10,275 nt of DNA. It comes from Dunaliella salina. Taxonomy: Eukaryota > Chlorophyta > Chlorophyceae > Chlamydomonadales > Dunaliellaceae. The stretch is from contig MU070126.1 of the NCBI GenBank assembly GCA_002284615.2, positions 53,523 to 63,797 of the forward strand, given 5' to 3'. Positions 1 through 6,975 of the stretch are shown here, piece after piece; the stretch's first letter is position 1; each line of letters begins with the position of its first letter. A model generated the notes under the pieces. The model was not told the origin of the DNA. It made no database searches and saw only the letters and a program-made list of their open reading frames with translations. The position numbers and the translations under genes are program-made.

Positions 1-27
1 GTGTGTGTGTGTGTGTGTGTGTGTGTG
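1..27. repeat. (GT)n microsatellite
   Basis: The window opens with an uninterrupted GT dinucleotide run of 27 bases, which then breaks into GAGTGG. It is probably longer to the left of the window. Runs of this kind are common in animal genomes and carry no coding signal. Confidence 0.97.
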
Positions 28-827
28 AGTGGTACTCAGGTTCAGGTACTGCTTCCAATCTCAAGATTGTGGGCGGAGGTATTATTGCACTGGCAAGCAC
101 TTAGGGGTTCATGACAGGTTGCAAATTAAGCAGTATGCATACCTCCAAGAAGAGCACGTGGATGAAAAGGGGCAAGAACAATGCAGACGATGCAAGGAAA
201 CTATGGAGGAAGTGTAGAAAAGGTGCAACATGATGCAACTCATTAAATGAATGATCACATGCTGCAGATCTCTCAGAAGAAGTGGGCATGAGAGCACAAA
301 CACACAGTTGAAAAGCATGCAAATCAATGTTGTCGTACATGGATTCATGGACTCCAAACCTGGAGAGCAAACTAGCACCCCCCTTTTTCCAGATTTGCTT
401 CCAATGCTGCTTCGTTTTTTCTTTTGAAGTACATCTATGGAGGACAATCACAGGGAAAAAAGACTCACCTCCTCATAAACAGAATCTAAAAAGTGGAAGG
501 CAAATTCTGAAGATTTGAAGAAGATGACACCAGAATTGACACGCAGAGAAGCCTGTAAAGATAAGAAAGGTCAGAAATTTGAGAAGAACAAACACATATT
601 GCAAGGTAGCTCAAGCAGGTCTTTGAACCCAATTACAGTGTCTTCTGAAGAGCCCATGCAGCAATCCCACTTGTATGTGGGGCCAACTCAAAGCTGTAAA
701 ACCTGGCCAAACACCAAATTTGGCCCCAGTATTTACGCCAAGTTGCCATAGGTGGCACAATGACAAGCGGGCACCCATGGAAGGCGACCAAAGCCACTTG
801 CATATTTTGACATAGCTGAGCAAAGGG

Positions 828-845
828 GACCTACAGGTGCCCACC
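828..845 (+). repeat. 18-bp direct repeat, copy 1
   Basis: GACCTACAGGTGCCCACC is found here and again, identical, at 1037-1054, a 209-bp offset. The 191 bp between the copies are C-rich. The pair could be a target-site duplication around an unrecognised insertion, or the remains of a tandem duplication. Confidence 0.8.
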
Positions 846-1036
846 ACTCACCTGCCACATGCCACTCCTCTAGGACACCCAAGGCTTCCTGCCCACTTAC
901 ATACCTTTCCACACCTGCCCAGTCCCCCAAACTCTTGCCCATTGAATCCCCCTGCTCTCAACACCTTTTTACAAGTACCCATTAGTGATGTGCATTGCGG
1001 GTGCATAATCAAGGCTAGAGGGCTTTGTGGGGCCCA

Positions 1037-1054
1037 GACCTACAGGTGCCCACC
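1037..1054 (+). repeat. 18-bp direct repeat, copy 2
   Basis: This is the second exact copy of the 18-bp sequence at 828-845. It is followed directly by TGCAGG, which makes a CCTGCAGG palindrome at 1052-1059. The sequences downstream of the two copies differ, which favours short flanking duplications over a long duplicated block. Confidence 0.8.
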
Positions 1055-1550
1055 TGCAGGGGCAGGCAACGGTACCCGAGCTCAATTAAGGCACCAACAA
1101 GAGGGGGCATTACGTTAGGACCTCATCTTTTCCACATCACCTGCTTCCTACAAAGGGGGCTCCAAAACAGCTTCACCTCAATAGTTTCTAGAGCATTACT
1201 AGCAAAGATATGCTTAAAAGATTCCATCCTGCCATATTTCTCTTTCTTGTGCCCGCTTCAAATCCCCCTCGACCAAATTTTATGGGATGTCTATCTGTCA
1301 CCCCATCTATGATGAGAAGACATAATACTTGTGTTAGGACATACTATTTACTCTGCCATCTTAAGCAGAGGCAAACAAGTGGTAGGCTCACGATACCAGC
1401 CCCTACTTAAAAATTTGCACCAATTACCCAAAACTTTGATGTATGCTTGGGCCTAAAGGTGAATATACCTACCGCAATACCTGATTCTGGCCTAGGAAAT
1501 TGCCCTCCCCTAGCGAATCTGGAATTTACAAATATTGCGGTCTGAAATAG

Positions 1551-2095
1551 GCCGTGAGAATCCACTTTTTAAAGCTGTACACTGATAGCATGGCTGCCCC
1601 TAGCATTAAGACTGGGGCCTATCTTCCATCTGACCTGCAAGCCACACGCAGCTATCCCTAAATGGACCAACAGTGCGAGGATCACTTCCGCCTTGAAACT
1701 CCCATCACCTGGGCTGAAAATGACACCTACAGGGAGAGAAAATGGCTTCACGACTCCATCCTAGACAGCTGCTCCTTCCAGGAATGCATCCAGTCCCTCA
1801 CAAATAATAAGACCCCAGGACCAAACAGCAGAGCCTATGAGCTGTTCAACCACTTGCCCCAAGAAGACAAAGAATCCATTTACAGACACTTCAACATCAT
1901 GTGGGCCATGGGAATCAATTCCAGAGCCTAAAAACAGAGTGACACCACACTTATAAAAAAGAGAAAAATGCCCTCAAGCGGACATCATCTCAGCCAGCCT
2001 ATTTGGTTTGGCCAACACCCTTTATAATTTGTAAGCAGGTTTCTGCAAGCGAATGGGCACCATATACCAACTTCAAAACTTGACCATGACCCTGC
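1551..2095 (+). pseudogene. Reverse transcriptase fingers region (LINE pol fragment)
   Basis: This is the upstream part of the LINE reverse transcriptase. One frame runs from about 1551 through 2005 with a stop at 1659-1661 and another at 1929-1931. It carries the LINE-type fingers motif NNKTPGPNSRAYELFNHLP at about 1803-1859, which resembles the NKxPGPDGIPxE motif of non-LTR RTs, then KQSDTTLIKK (from 1932), which corresponds to the W(K/R)xxxxxxIxKK stretch. A +1 shift near 2000 gives LANTLYNL (2008-2031), the segment after the RPI motif. About 40 residues then appear deleted before QLQNLTM (around 2070-2090). The sequence is a degraded copy and no start codon can be assigned. Confidence 0.82.
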
Positions 2096-2108
2096 TTTCA
2101 CTTTTTTG

Positions 2109-2116
2109 CTTGAACT
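2109..2116 (+). repeat. Possible imperfect target-site duplication, left (SINE copy A)
   Basis: CTTGAACT lies immediately before SINE copy A, and CTTAACT lies immediately after it at 2188-2194. Allowing one lost base the two match; with the preceding bases they read TTGCTTGAACT and TTACTTAACT. This fits an older, decayed target-site duplication, but the match is short. Confidence 0.4.
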
Positions 2117-2187
2117 GGTGTGGTCACAGGCCTCTAGGTCTCCGCTCAGCTGCCCATAGGCGGATCAAGCAATGTAACCTCACCTTA
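2117..2187 (+). mobile_element. Short SINE-like element, copy A
   Basis: This 71-bp sequence aligns along its whole length with copy B at 4718-4796, with about six substitutions plus gaps in the hairpin loop and the tail. Shared blocks are ACAGGCCTCTA, GTCTCCGCTCA, TAGGCGGAT and AAGCAATGTAACC. The core folds as a CTGCC/GGCGG hairpin with loop CATA. The 3' end is TGTAACCTCACCTTA. It lies between the RT fingers and palm motif A, so it inserted into an existing LINE copy. No RNA polymerase III A or B box is evident, so this may be a 5'-truncated piece of a longer SINE. Confidence 0.72.
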
Positions 2188-2200
2188 CTTAACTACGACC

Positions 2201-2549
2201 CTTGAAGATCCTAAACTCTTCATAAAGATGTTTATGCACTGATTGTAGATTTCGCCTCTGCCTTTAGTACAACAGACCATGACAAATTGCTTTTGGTCAT
2301 GTACGACCTTGGCTTCCTCACCGATGCCATTGACACTGTCAAAAACCTGTACCAGGAGGCACACACCACAGTCCGTCTCTCTACTGGTCAATTTTCAAAG
2401 AACATCCCTTAAAAAAGGACCATCCAGGGGAATACCCTCTCTTCCCTCCTCTTCCTCATCTACATGGAACCTCTGCTGCGCTGGATCCATGCTGGCGGGC
2501 GGGGCTATGAATATGATTGCCTCAACAAAAGTAAAAAAACATTGATCTG
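2201..2549 (+). pseudogene. Reverse transcriptase palm: motifs A and B
   Basis: From 2227 one frame stays open to 2547 except for a single stop (2410-2412). It begins DVYALIVDFASAF, which is RT motif A; the catalytic aspartate codon is at 2248-2250. The following stretch (about 2266-2400) matches the helix-rich region between motifs A and B. After the stop, RTIQGNTLSSLLFLIYMEPL (2416-2475) is motif B, with the usual GD changed to GN. The frame then reads RWIHAGGRGYEYDCL and ends at TGA 2548-2550. The next conserved block expected is motif C, (F/Y)ADD, with the second and third catalytic aspartates. It is absent: the sequence passes straight to the region that normally follows it, so this copy could not polymerise DNA. 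Confidence 0.88.
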
Positions 2550-3029
2550 AAAGCAGAGAAATTAGACCTTTTCCCTGATTGGGCCCACCTCATAATCTCT
2601 GGTTTAAATGCAAAGGTGACATGCAACCTCCTCAGCTTACAGAGCTCTGAGGCAATACGTTCTGTCACAGACTTTTGCCAGACATCATCTGAAAGACAGG
2701 ATCCTGGTCCAGGGCAAACCAGCTCAGTTCATTGGTCTTGGGGATCCTTTTACCTACCTCGACGTAGAAGTCACCGTGACCCTGGACTGGAAACCCCAAC
2801 ATACTTAAATGAAGGAAAAGCTTACCCAAGAACTTACAAACCTGGCTTCTTCATTTTTATACCCAGGCAAACAATGAATACTCAGGTAAAAAAATGGAAA
2901 ACAACATTGCATATGTCTTTCAAAATCAGACTATGTACTCAGGAGCATCAACCCATCACACCAAACCTCCAGCTTCATCCTGAAGCAATCAACCTAAATG
3001 CTCCGTGTTAGGCAATACCTCGGCATCAA

Positions 3030-3043
3030 CGAGAGCGCTCTCG
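3030..3043. repeat. Perfect 14-bp palindrome
   Basis: CGAGAGCGCTCTCG equals its own reverse complement. It contains three CpG sites in a part of the element that is otherwise poor in CpG. It lies in the decayed C-terminal RT region. It may be chance. Confidence 0.9.
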
Positions 3044-3157
3044 ATATCTCCTTTTAAGGAGCACCTTACTTTCTCACCAGCATCACTCCCATATTCAATG
3101 CCCCTTCAATGCCAAATGCAACCCACTCTTAAAACCTTAGCCTGCCGCCGCACCAGA

Positions 3158-3171
3158 CCCCCCCCCCCCCC
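3158..3171. repeat. Poly-C run
   Basis: Fourteen consecutive C residues follow CACCAGA. This is a simple homopolymer expansion within dead LINE sequence, and its length may be unreliable in assemblies. Confidence 0.95.
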
Positions 3172-3258
3172 TGGAAATATGCATGTACAGGCTCTCAGCT
3201 CTGCTGAATGATAACTTCACACATCTTAGTATTGGGAACAAACTCACATCCCTCACGC

Positions 3259-3281
3259 AAAACACACAAAACACACAAAAC
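3259..3281. repeat. AAAACACAC short tandem repeat
   Basis: Two full units and a partial third unit of the 9-mer AAAACACAC occur head to tail. It is a minor simple repeat inside decayed LINE sequence. Confidence 0.85.
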
Positions 3282-3500
3282 AGAATTTGGCCGCACGAGG
3301 TTCAAGACGAGGCCAATGCCTTTTTGGTGTGCCGAGTTGTAGATGTTTATGCTTTGAGGAAAAAGTATGCTTACCTCTTCAACTGCTTCTCTGGTGATTT
3401 TACAACGGAGCAACCTTATTTACAGCAAGTGTCCAGGCCGTTCATGACTTCCTCTTGCAACACAACAACAAGCTTTTTTTTGTTTGTTTCTGAGCTGTGG

Positions 3501-4403
3501 ACATCATTCTGACTGGCGAGGACCAGTCACCGTCCAATCAACCGCAACACTCTGGCTGAGGGTCCCCCCATGCAAATCTGTAATCTGCAATCAAATCTGA
3601 CAAAGGCCATTACTGACCTCATCAGCACAATCACAGAGCCAAGACACCTCGCCCAACAAAACCCCCAAATCACGCGGCATAAATCATAAACTCAACATAT
3701 GCAGAATTGATGAAAACAGAACATACACCAACAGGCTGGAATTGTTCAAAGCTTTTCACAGGGTGTGCTCCCCCAAACCCCCCCGACTGCAACCCTGTCT
3801 TAGGGGGTCATGTCCCTAGCATACACATGCACCCTGACTCCAGAACTTACAGCAAACCCTCTTTGATACTCAGGATATGGAAGTAGACAATTTCCCCTCA
3901 GGTAGCCAGAACAAACCATCCCCAAACAGTCAACCACATATAGGCCCCAACCCCTTATGACACCCCCCACACAGGCCCTGCAGAACCCCCAGAACCCATT
4001 CAAACCCCACAAACTGGGGGCATGAGGCCCAGATGCAGCCAAGATCCAACAACATACCTAGAAATTGACACCCATAATAACACCAAGCCCCCTACCTCAA
4101 GACACACCAAGCACTGGTACTCCTCAGTGGCTCTGGAATTATAAATAGAATAAGGCTGCTGCATTAAGTGCAGAACAAGCTAGCAACACCATATTTCGCT
4201 ATGACCATGTTATCCTAAGAACCTTGAACAGGCAGCACTTAAGGAAACCCAAGAGATCCTCTCAAGAAAAACAGCAAATTTATTACAAAACACAATGGCA
4301 CCCCGTCACCATTGAAAAATGGGCCTTGCCCATTTCCCAAAATTATGGACTGGAAGTGCCCTATTCAAAGCATGTACCAAAAACAACTAAAGCAGACCCA
4401 TGT
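3501..4403 (+). other. Decayed linker between RT and PHD finger
   Basis: I recognise no domain here. The plus strand is A/C-rich with many CCCC and ACACC strings and translates to Pro-, Thr- and Asn-rich scraps with frequent stops, as expected for a former low-complexity linker. The last part (about 4224-4403) is open in one frame and leads directly into the first zinc-binding cysteines of the PHD finger, so it probably belonged to the same protein. Confidence 0.5.
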
Positions 4404-4590
4404 TGCCAGCTCTGCTGGAGCCCAGCAAGCAAAGAACGTGTTCAGGAACCTGGATGCCACGGCGATATGCCCACTTGTGATACTTGCCACCGCACTTACC
4501 ACTGGGCTGTCTCATACATGTCAAACACGCTCTCAGAATGACCGAGCACAGAGCATACCACGTGAGCACAGGGACTGCCCTGCATGCGCT
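4404..4590 (+). pseudogene. PHD-type zinc finger (C4HC3), spread over three frames
   Basis: All eight expected zinc ligands can be located. CQLC gives Cys codons at 4404 and 4413; CDTC gives Cys at 4476 and 4485; the His of TYHW is at 4500; a Cys is at 4508 after a one-base deletion; and DCPAC gives Cys at 4576 and 4585 after a second shift. Spacing is C-x2-C-x20-C-x2-C-x4-H-x2-C-x21/22-C-x2-C, within the PHD pattern, and the aromatic residue beside the histidine is typical. PHD fingers usually read histone H3 tails. They are known in the first ORF of some CR1-like LINEs, but here the finger lies downstream of the RT. The following segment, QKAERLNSSKD and WRPKWEASDM (to about 4690), continues the same protein. 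A RING finger is less likely, because the histidine is in the fifth ligand position with PHD spacing. Confidence 0.75.
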
Positions 4591-4704
4591 GCCAGCCTCC
4601 CAAAAAGCAGAAAGGCTCAACTCCTCTAAAGATCGTGAAATGATTTTTGTGAATGGATGGCGTCCTAAATGGGAAGCTTCTGATATGTTGCAAATACCTC
4701 CAGA

Positions 4705-4717
4705 CTTGCATGCTCAT
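4705..4717 (+). repeat. Target-site duplication, left (SINE copy B)
   Basis: CTTGCATGCTCAT is repeated exactly at 4797-4809. The two copies enclose SINE copy B and nothing else, which sets both ends of the insertion to the base. A perfect 13-bp duplication implies a relatively young insertion compared with the LINE around it. Confidence 0.92.
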
Positions 4718-4796
4718 GGTCTGGTTACAGGCCTCTAAGTCTCCGCTCACCTGCCCTTGTAGGCGGATAAAGCAATGTAACCTTACCTCACCTTAC
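4718..4796 (+). mobile_element. Short SINE-like element, copy B, with exact ends
   Basis: This 79-bp insertion is bounded by a perfect 13-bp target-site duplication (4705-4717 and 4797-4809). It starts GGTCTGGTTACAGG and ends in a TTACC-type tail, TGTAACCTTACCTCACCTTAC. GGTTACA near the 5' end is the reverse complement of TGTAACC near the 3' end, so the body closes into a 7-bp outer stem. Inside it, CTGCC pairs with GGCGG (one G-T wobble) around loop CTTGTA. Copy A at 2117-2187 shares this design. Long target-site duplications plus a short repeated 3' tail point to LINE-driven retrotransposition. No B-box-like GGTTCRANNCC is present on either strand, so the RNA source is unknown. Alternatively both copies could be 5'-truncated ends of a longer SINE or LINE. 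Confidence 0.85.
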
Positions 4797-4809
4797 CTTG
4801 CATGCTCAT
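4797..4809 (+). repeat. Target-site duplication, right (SINE copy B)
   Basis: This is the exact second copy of CTTGCATGCTCAT from 4705-4717. Decayed LINE sequence resumes after it (ACGCAAGCCTCTG...). Confidence 0.92.
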
Positions 4810-5360
4810 ACGCAAGCCTCTGTTTTGGAGGACAGACCAGAACGGACAGAAGACCCCTGAGACGATGAGACCTGGACAATCTAATCAACCTTGAAGGCAA
4901 CCTTCAGAGCCAATCTCACTCTCCAGCTGCGCCATTTGCAACAATGTCAACCTTGACTTCCAGCTTTCCGCCCCCCCAGATATTCTGCCAACATGAAAAT
5001 GTAACATCATCATAAAAAATTATTGACCTTAAAAAAAAAAAAAGTCTTCACCCTAACATACCTGATGAGGTCACCATGCCGGTCACCATTGTATTTGCAA
5101 TGACAATGGCAAGTGCGTTGGTGTGCTCATTGTAGAAGACTCAGCATCCTGCTTGAAGCTAATGATGCAGCCAAAAAGGCCGGCAGCCATGCCACCTTTC
5201 CAGGATTCTGCAACAGGAATTATGGGACTACTCTCACGTCAAAAAGGCTCAATCAGTACATATCTCTACCAAAAACAAAAAAAAATCCAGAACTCCAACA
5301 TGCTGATCACACCTCCTCACATTTGTTCAGCCCTTCAAAAATGGTGCTTGGTATCAGCAG
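4810..5360 (+). other. Decayed LINE segment between PHD finger and MTase-like domain
   Basis: Only weak coding scraps are visible. Among them is CAICNNVNLDFQLSAPPDI at about 4933-4989, perhaps the remains of a second Cys-containing motif. The stretch also contains a 13-base A run (5031-5043). Position and strand suggest former coding sequence of the same LINE, but no domain is recognisable. Confidence 0.5.
5031..5043. repeat. Poly-A run
   Basis: Thirteen A residues follow GACCTT. No short flanking duplication marks it as the tail of an inserted retrocopy, so I treat it as a homopolymer expansion within the decayed LINE. Confidence 0.85.
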
Positions 5361-5802
5361 AAAGGTTTTCCAAACCCTCACGGTACATTCAAAACTTACT
5401 TCAGCGCAAGCTGCCGTGACCAGGTCTTTGGGGTACACACAGACGCCCTCTCTGTGCGCTACAACGGCTTCTCCTTCTGCCATCCCCCTCATGATGACAA
5501 GATTGTGTTCAGGCTCTTGCGCCATGCAGTGCACTCCTCCCCCCAAGCCACAGAATCAGTTGCCATCTTTATGCTTCTGCCCCACTGGAGAGGCTTCAGC
5601 TGCAATGCATACACGAGTTGGCTTAACAACTACCCAGATCTTGGGAAAAATTCTTGCTAATTTTCCTGCCAGAAACATCCAATTCCCAACACCCCAACAC
5701 TGATTTGATACCCTCCCTAACCCTATCCTACATTTTTTTCACATACAACTCGCAGTTGTCTGGAATCCTAATGCCAGGGAAGTACTACATAGCTACCTCT
5801 GA
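5361..5802 (+). pseudogene. Methyltransferase-like domain of the LINE protein (PCIF1-like fold, tentative)
   Basis: One frame is open for 99 codons (5361-5657, stop 5658-5660). It contains GTFKTYFSASCRDQVFG (about 5382-5432), then FSFCHPPHDDK (about 5472-5504) and VAIFMLLPHW (about 5553-5582). This spacing resembles N6-adenine methyltransferase-like domains such as PCIF1: an aromatic (Y/F)xSA...D..FG element, a motif IV of type (N/D)PP(Y/F), then a hydrophobic strand ending in LP-x-W. Here motif IV would read HPPH, so either the family has lost the catalytic Asn/Asp or the resemblance is only structural. After a shift, NFPARNIQFPTPQ (about 5660-5699) and LAVVWNPNAREVL (from 5749) look like later conserved blocks of the same domain. 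It lies between the PHD finger and RNase H. The assignment rests on motif memory alone. Confidence 0.45.
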
Positions 5803-5969
5803 ATCCTCCAAATTCTGCAATGCCACTGCGTACCTACCAACACCTTGCATTAAACATTTGGAAAAAAATGCCAAGCACTTCCCCCTGACATCTAAAACTG
5901 TTTACACAAGTGCCCTCAAGCAAGTGCAGCATTTCTTCATGCCAACTACAAAAAGACATATCCACACCT
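5803..5969 (+). other. Linker before RNase H
   Basis: This stretch is open in one frame (5654-5971) but recognisable in none. It reads Lys-, Thr- and Ser-rich, and PTPCIKHLEKN is typical of its composition. It joins the methyltransferase-like segment to the RNase H domain, with the frame changing at about 5970. Confidence 0.45.
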
Positions 5970-6470
5970 AAAATCAAAGACTGGAAAGAATTCACGTACA
6001 CAGATGGCAGCGTCATCAAACACAAAGTGATGACTCCCCACCACTCTCTGGTTTAGGCGTCTACAAACCAGGAAAATACACTAATCCACCCTCCCAACAC
6101 TTACAGATGCACATAACAAACTTAATGGTCATGGGCCTACTAGCATCATCACTGAGAACAGAACAGATCATTGCTGAGAGCAGAAATTGCAGGTATTCTT
6201 GTGGCATTCCAACAAGAGCAACCTGACATTGTCACAGATAGTGCATCCTGCCTCTCCCGGATTTCTCGACTAATCTCAACAAACTCTCAATCCAATGCAC
6301 ATGAGGTATCACCCACACACAGAGCTCATTCATACAGTATCTACCAAATCAGAGCACTCCCCTCAACCTACCCATTTCTACAAAGCCAAAGCCCACTCTG
6401 GCACTAAAGGCGATGAGGGGGCTGACGTCTGCGCTTGCACCGCAGCCCTCTCAGACACACCATAGACATT
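5970..6470 (+). pseudogene. RNase H domain of the LINE protein
   Basis: RNase H removes the RNA strand of the RNA-DNA hybrid. The four acidic positions are all present. FTYTDGSVIK holds the first Asp (codon 6003-6005); AEIAGILVAF holds the Glu (6183-6185); IVTDSASCLSRI holds the second Asp (6237-6239). After a shift of frame, KAHSG and GDEGADVCACTAAL hold the His (6394-6396) and last Asp (6424-6426), the usual KxHxG...GNExAD signature with N changed to D. The first three lie in one frame despite a stop after the first block, and the fourth is in another. Order and spacing match type I RNase H domains found C-terminal to the RT in LINEs. The frame is broken, so no active enzyme is made from this copy. 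Confidence 0.9.
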
Positions 6471-6911
6471 GCAATTCCAGATGCCACAGATCCTTTCTAC
6501 AATTTATATTAACTTTCATTGAAGACTTTTTCCACACAAAATGATGGCATGCACTGCTCCCACACGCTTCCGATGCACTATCTCACCAACCTGAACGACA
6601 AACTGAAAGTACACATGCAGAAGAAAAACAATCTTGGCTCAGCTGACACCCTGGCTACCACTAACAGATTGCAAATACCTAACGATGCCATACCAACCAC
6701 CACCACTGCAAACACTGATGCTCACAACCTAATTTCTCAACTTGCTAACAAGGAGATCAGCAACTCTTCCTGGAAGAACCCAGAGATCACCCTTAAACAG
6801 CAAATAAATGTAATGGATTACCAAACAAATATATTGCTCACCTAGAATCACAAATATATTGTACACACAGTTTTGCCTTCAAATTTATCTTGTCTTCCAG
6901 TTCTGGAAAAA
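6471..6911 (+). pseudogene. Conserved linker between RNase H and zinc knuckle
   Basis: The frame 6519-6845 is open for 108 codons. It includes KLKVHMQKKNNLGSADT and later KEISNSSWKNPEITLKQQIN, a pattern of basic helices followed by a segment with a conserved Trp and Pro. Similar helical spacers lie upstream of the CCHC knuckle in RLE-type LINEs. I assign no function beyond this position. A stop at 6843-6845 and a frame change follow. Confidence 0.5.
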
Positions 6912-6965
6912 TGCCCACTCTGTGATGATATGGATAACATTGACCAATTGTACTGGATCCCCTGC
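6912..6965 (+). pseudogene. CCHC-type zinc knuckle with His replaced by Gln
   Basis: CPLCDDMDNIDQLYWIPC is encoded in one frame. Cys codons are at 6912-6914, 6921-6923 and 6963-6965. Gln (CAA, 6945-6947) stands where RLE-type LINEs such as R2 have the zinc-binding His (CAC or CAT), a one-base change. This C-x2-C...H...C knuckle normally sits just upstream of the restriction-like endonuclease and helps bind target DNA. Here it is joined almost directly to the nuclease signature, so an intervening block is probably deleted. Confidence 0.7.
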
Positions 6966-6975
6966 CCGACACCAA

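Larger units (their letters stand above)
28..1550. other. Left flank with no recognisable gene
   Basis: I find no protein family, RNA gene or mobile-element motif here. Open frames exist on both strands (for example minus strand 101-451), but their translations are compositionally odd and show no domain. About 830-970 is strongly C/CT-rich on the plus strand (cctgcc, ccacctgccc and similar strings). The stretch could hold the 5' part of the LINE that becomes recognisable after 1551, but I see no apurinic-endonuclease motifs that would show this. Confidence 0.5.
2550..3500 (+). pseudogene. RT thumb and C-terminal extension of the LINE protein
   Basis: Directly after the lost motif C, one frame reads LKAEKLDLFPDWAHLIISG (from about 2549), like the post-catalytic helix of LINE RTs (a leucine-rich stretch before LKVSxxKT). 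It continues to about 2680. A shift then gives AQFIGLGDPFTYLDVEVT and TLDWKPQHT (about 2724-2807), resembling the YLG block (motif D/E region) just after the palm. Beyond about 2880 only short scraps remain. The stretch also holds a 14-bp palindrome (3030-3043), a 14-base C run (3158-3171) and a small AAAACACAC tandem repeat (3259-3281), all likely products of later decay. Confidence 0.7.

Noticed and set aside
101..451. Minus-strand open frames of 112-116 codons
   Set aside because: Two overlapping frames are open only because of base composition. The translations are Cys-, Ser- and Leu-rich with no domain, and nothing nearby supports a gene.
3259..3281. CRISPR-like direct repeats
   Set aside because: The units are 9 bp, adjacent and low-complexity, with no spacers.
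4718..4796. Reading the SINE-like element as a tRNA gene because of its 7-bp closing stem
   Set aside because: The arms inside the stem do not form a cloverleaf, and no B-box consensus occurs on either strand. The target-site duplication shows it is an insertion.
4778..4796. Telomere-like repeats in the TTACC tail
   Set aside because: The units are CCTTA/CCTCA, not CCCTAA, and only a few occur. They fit a SINE tail.
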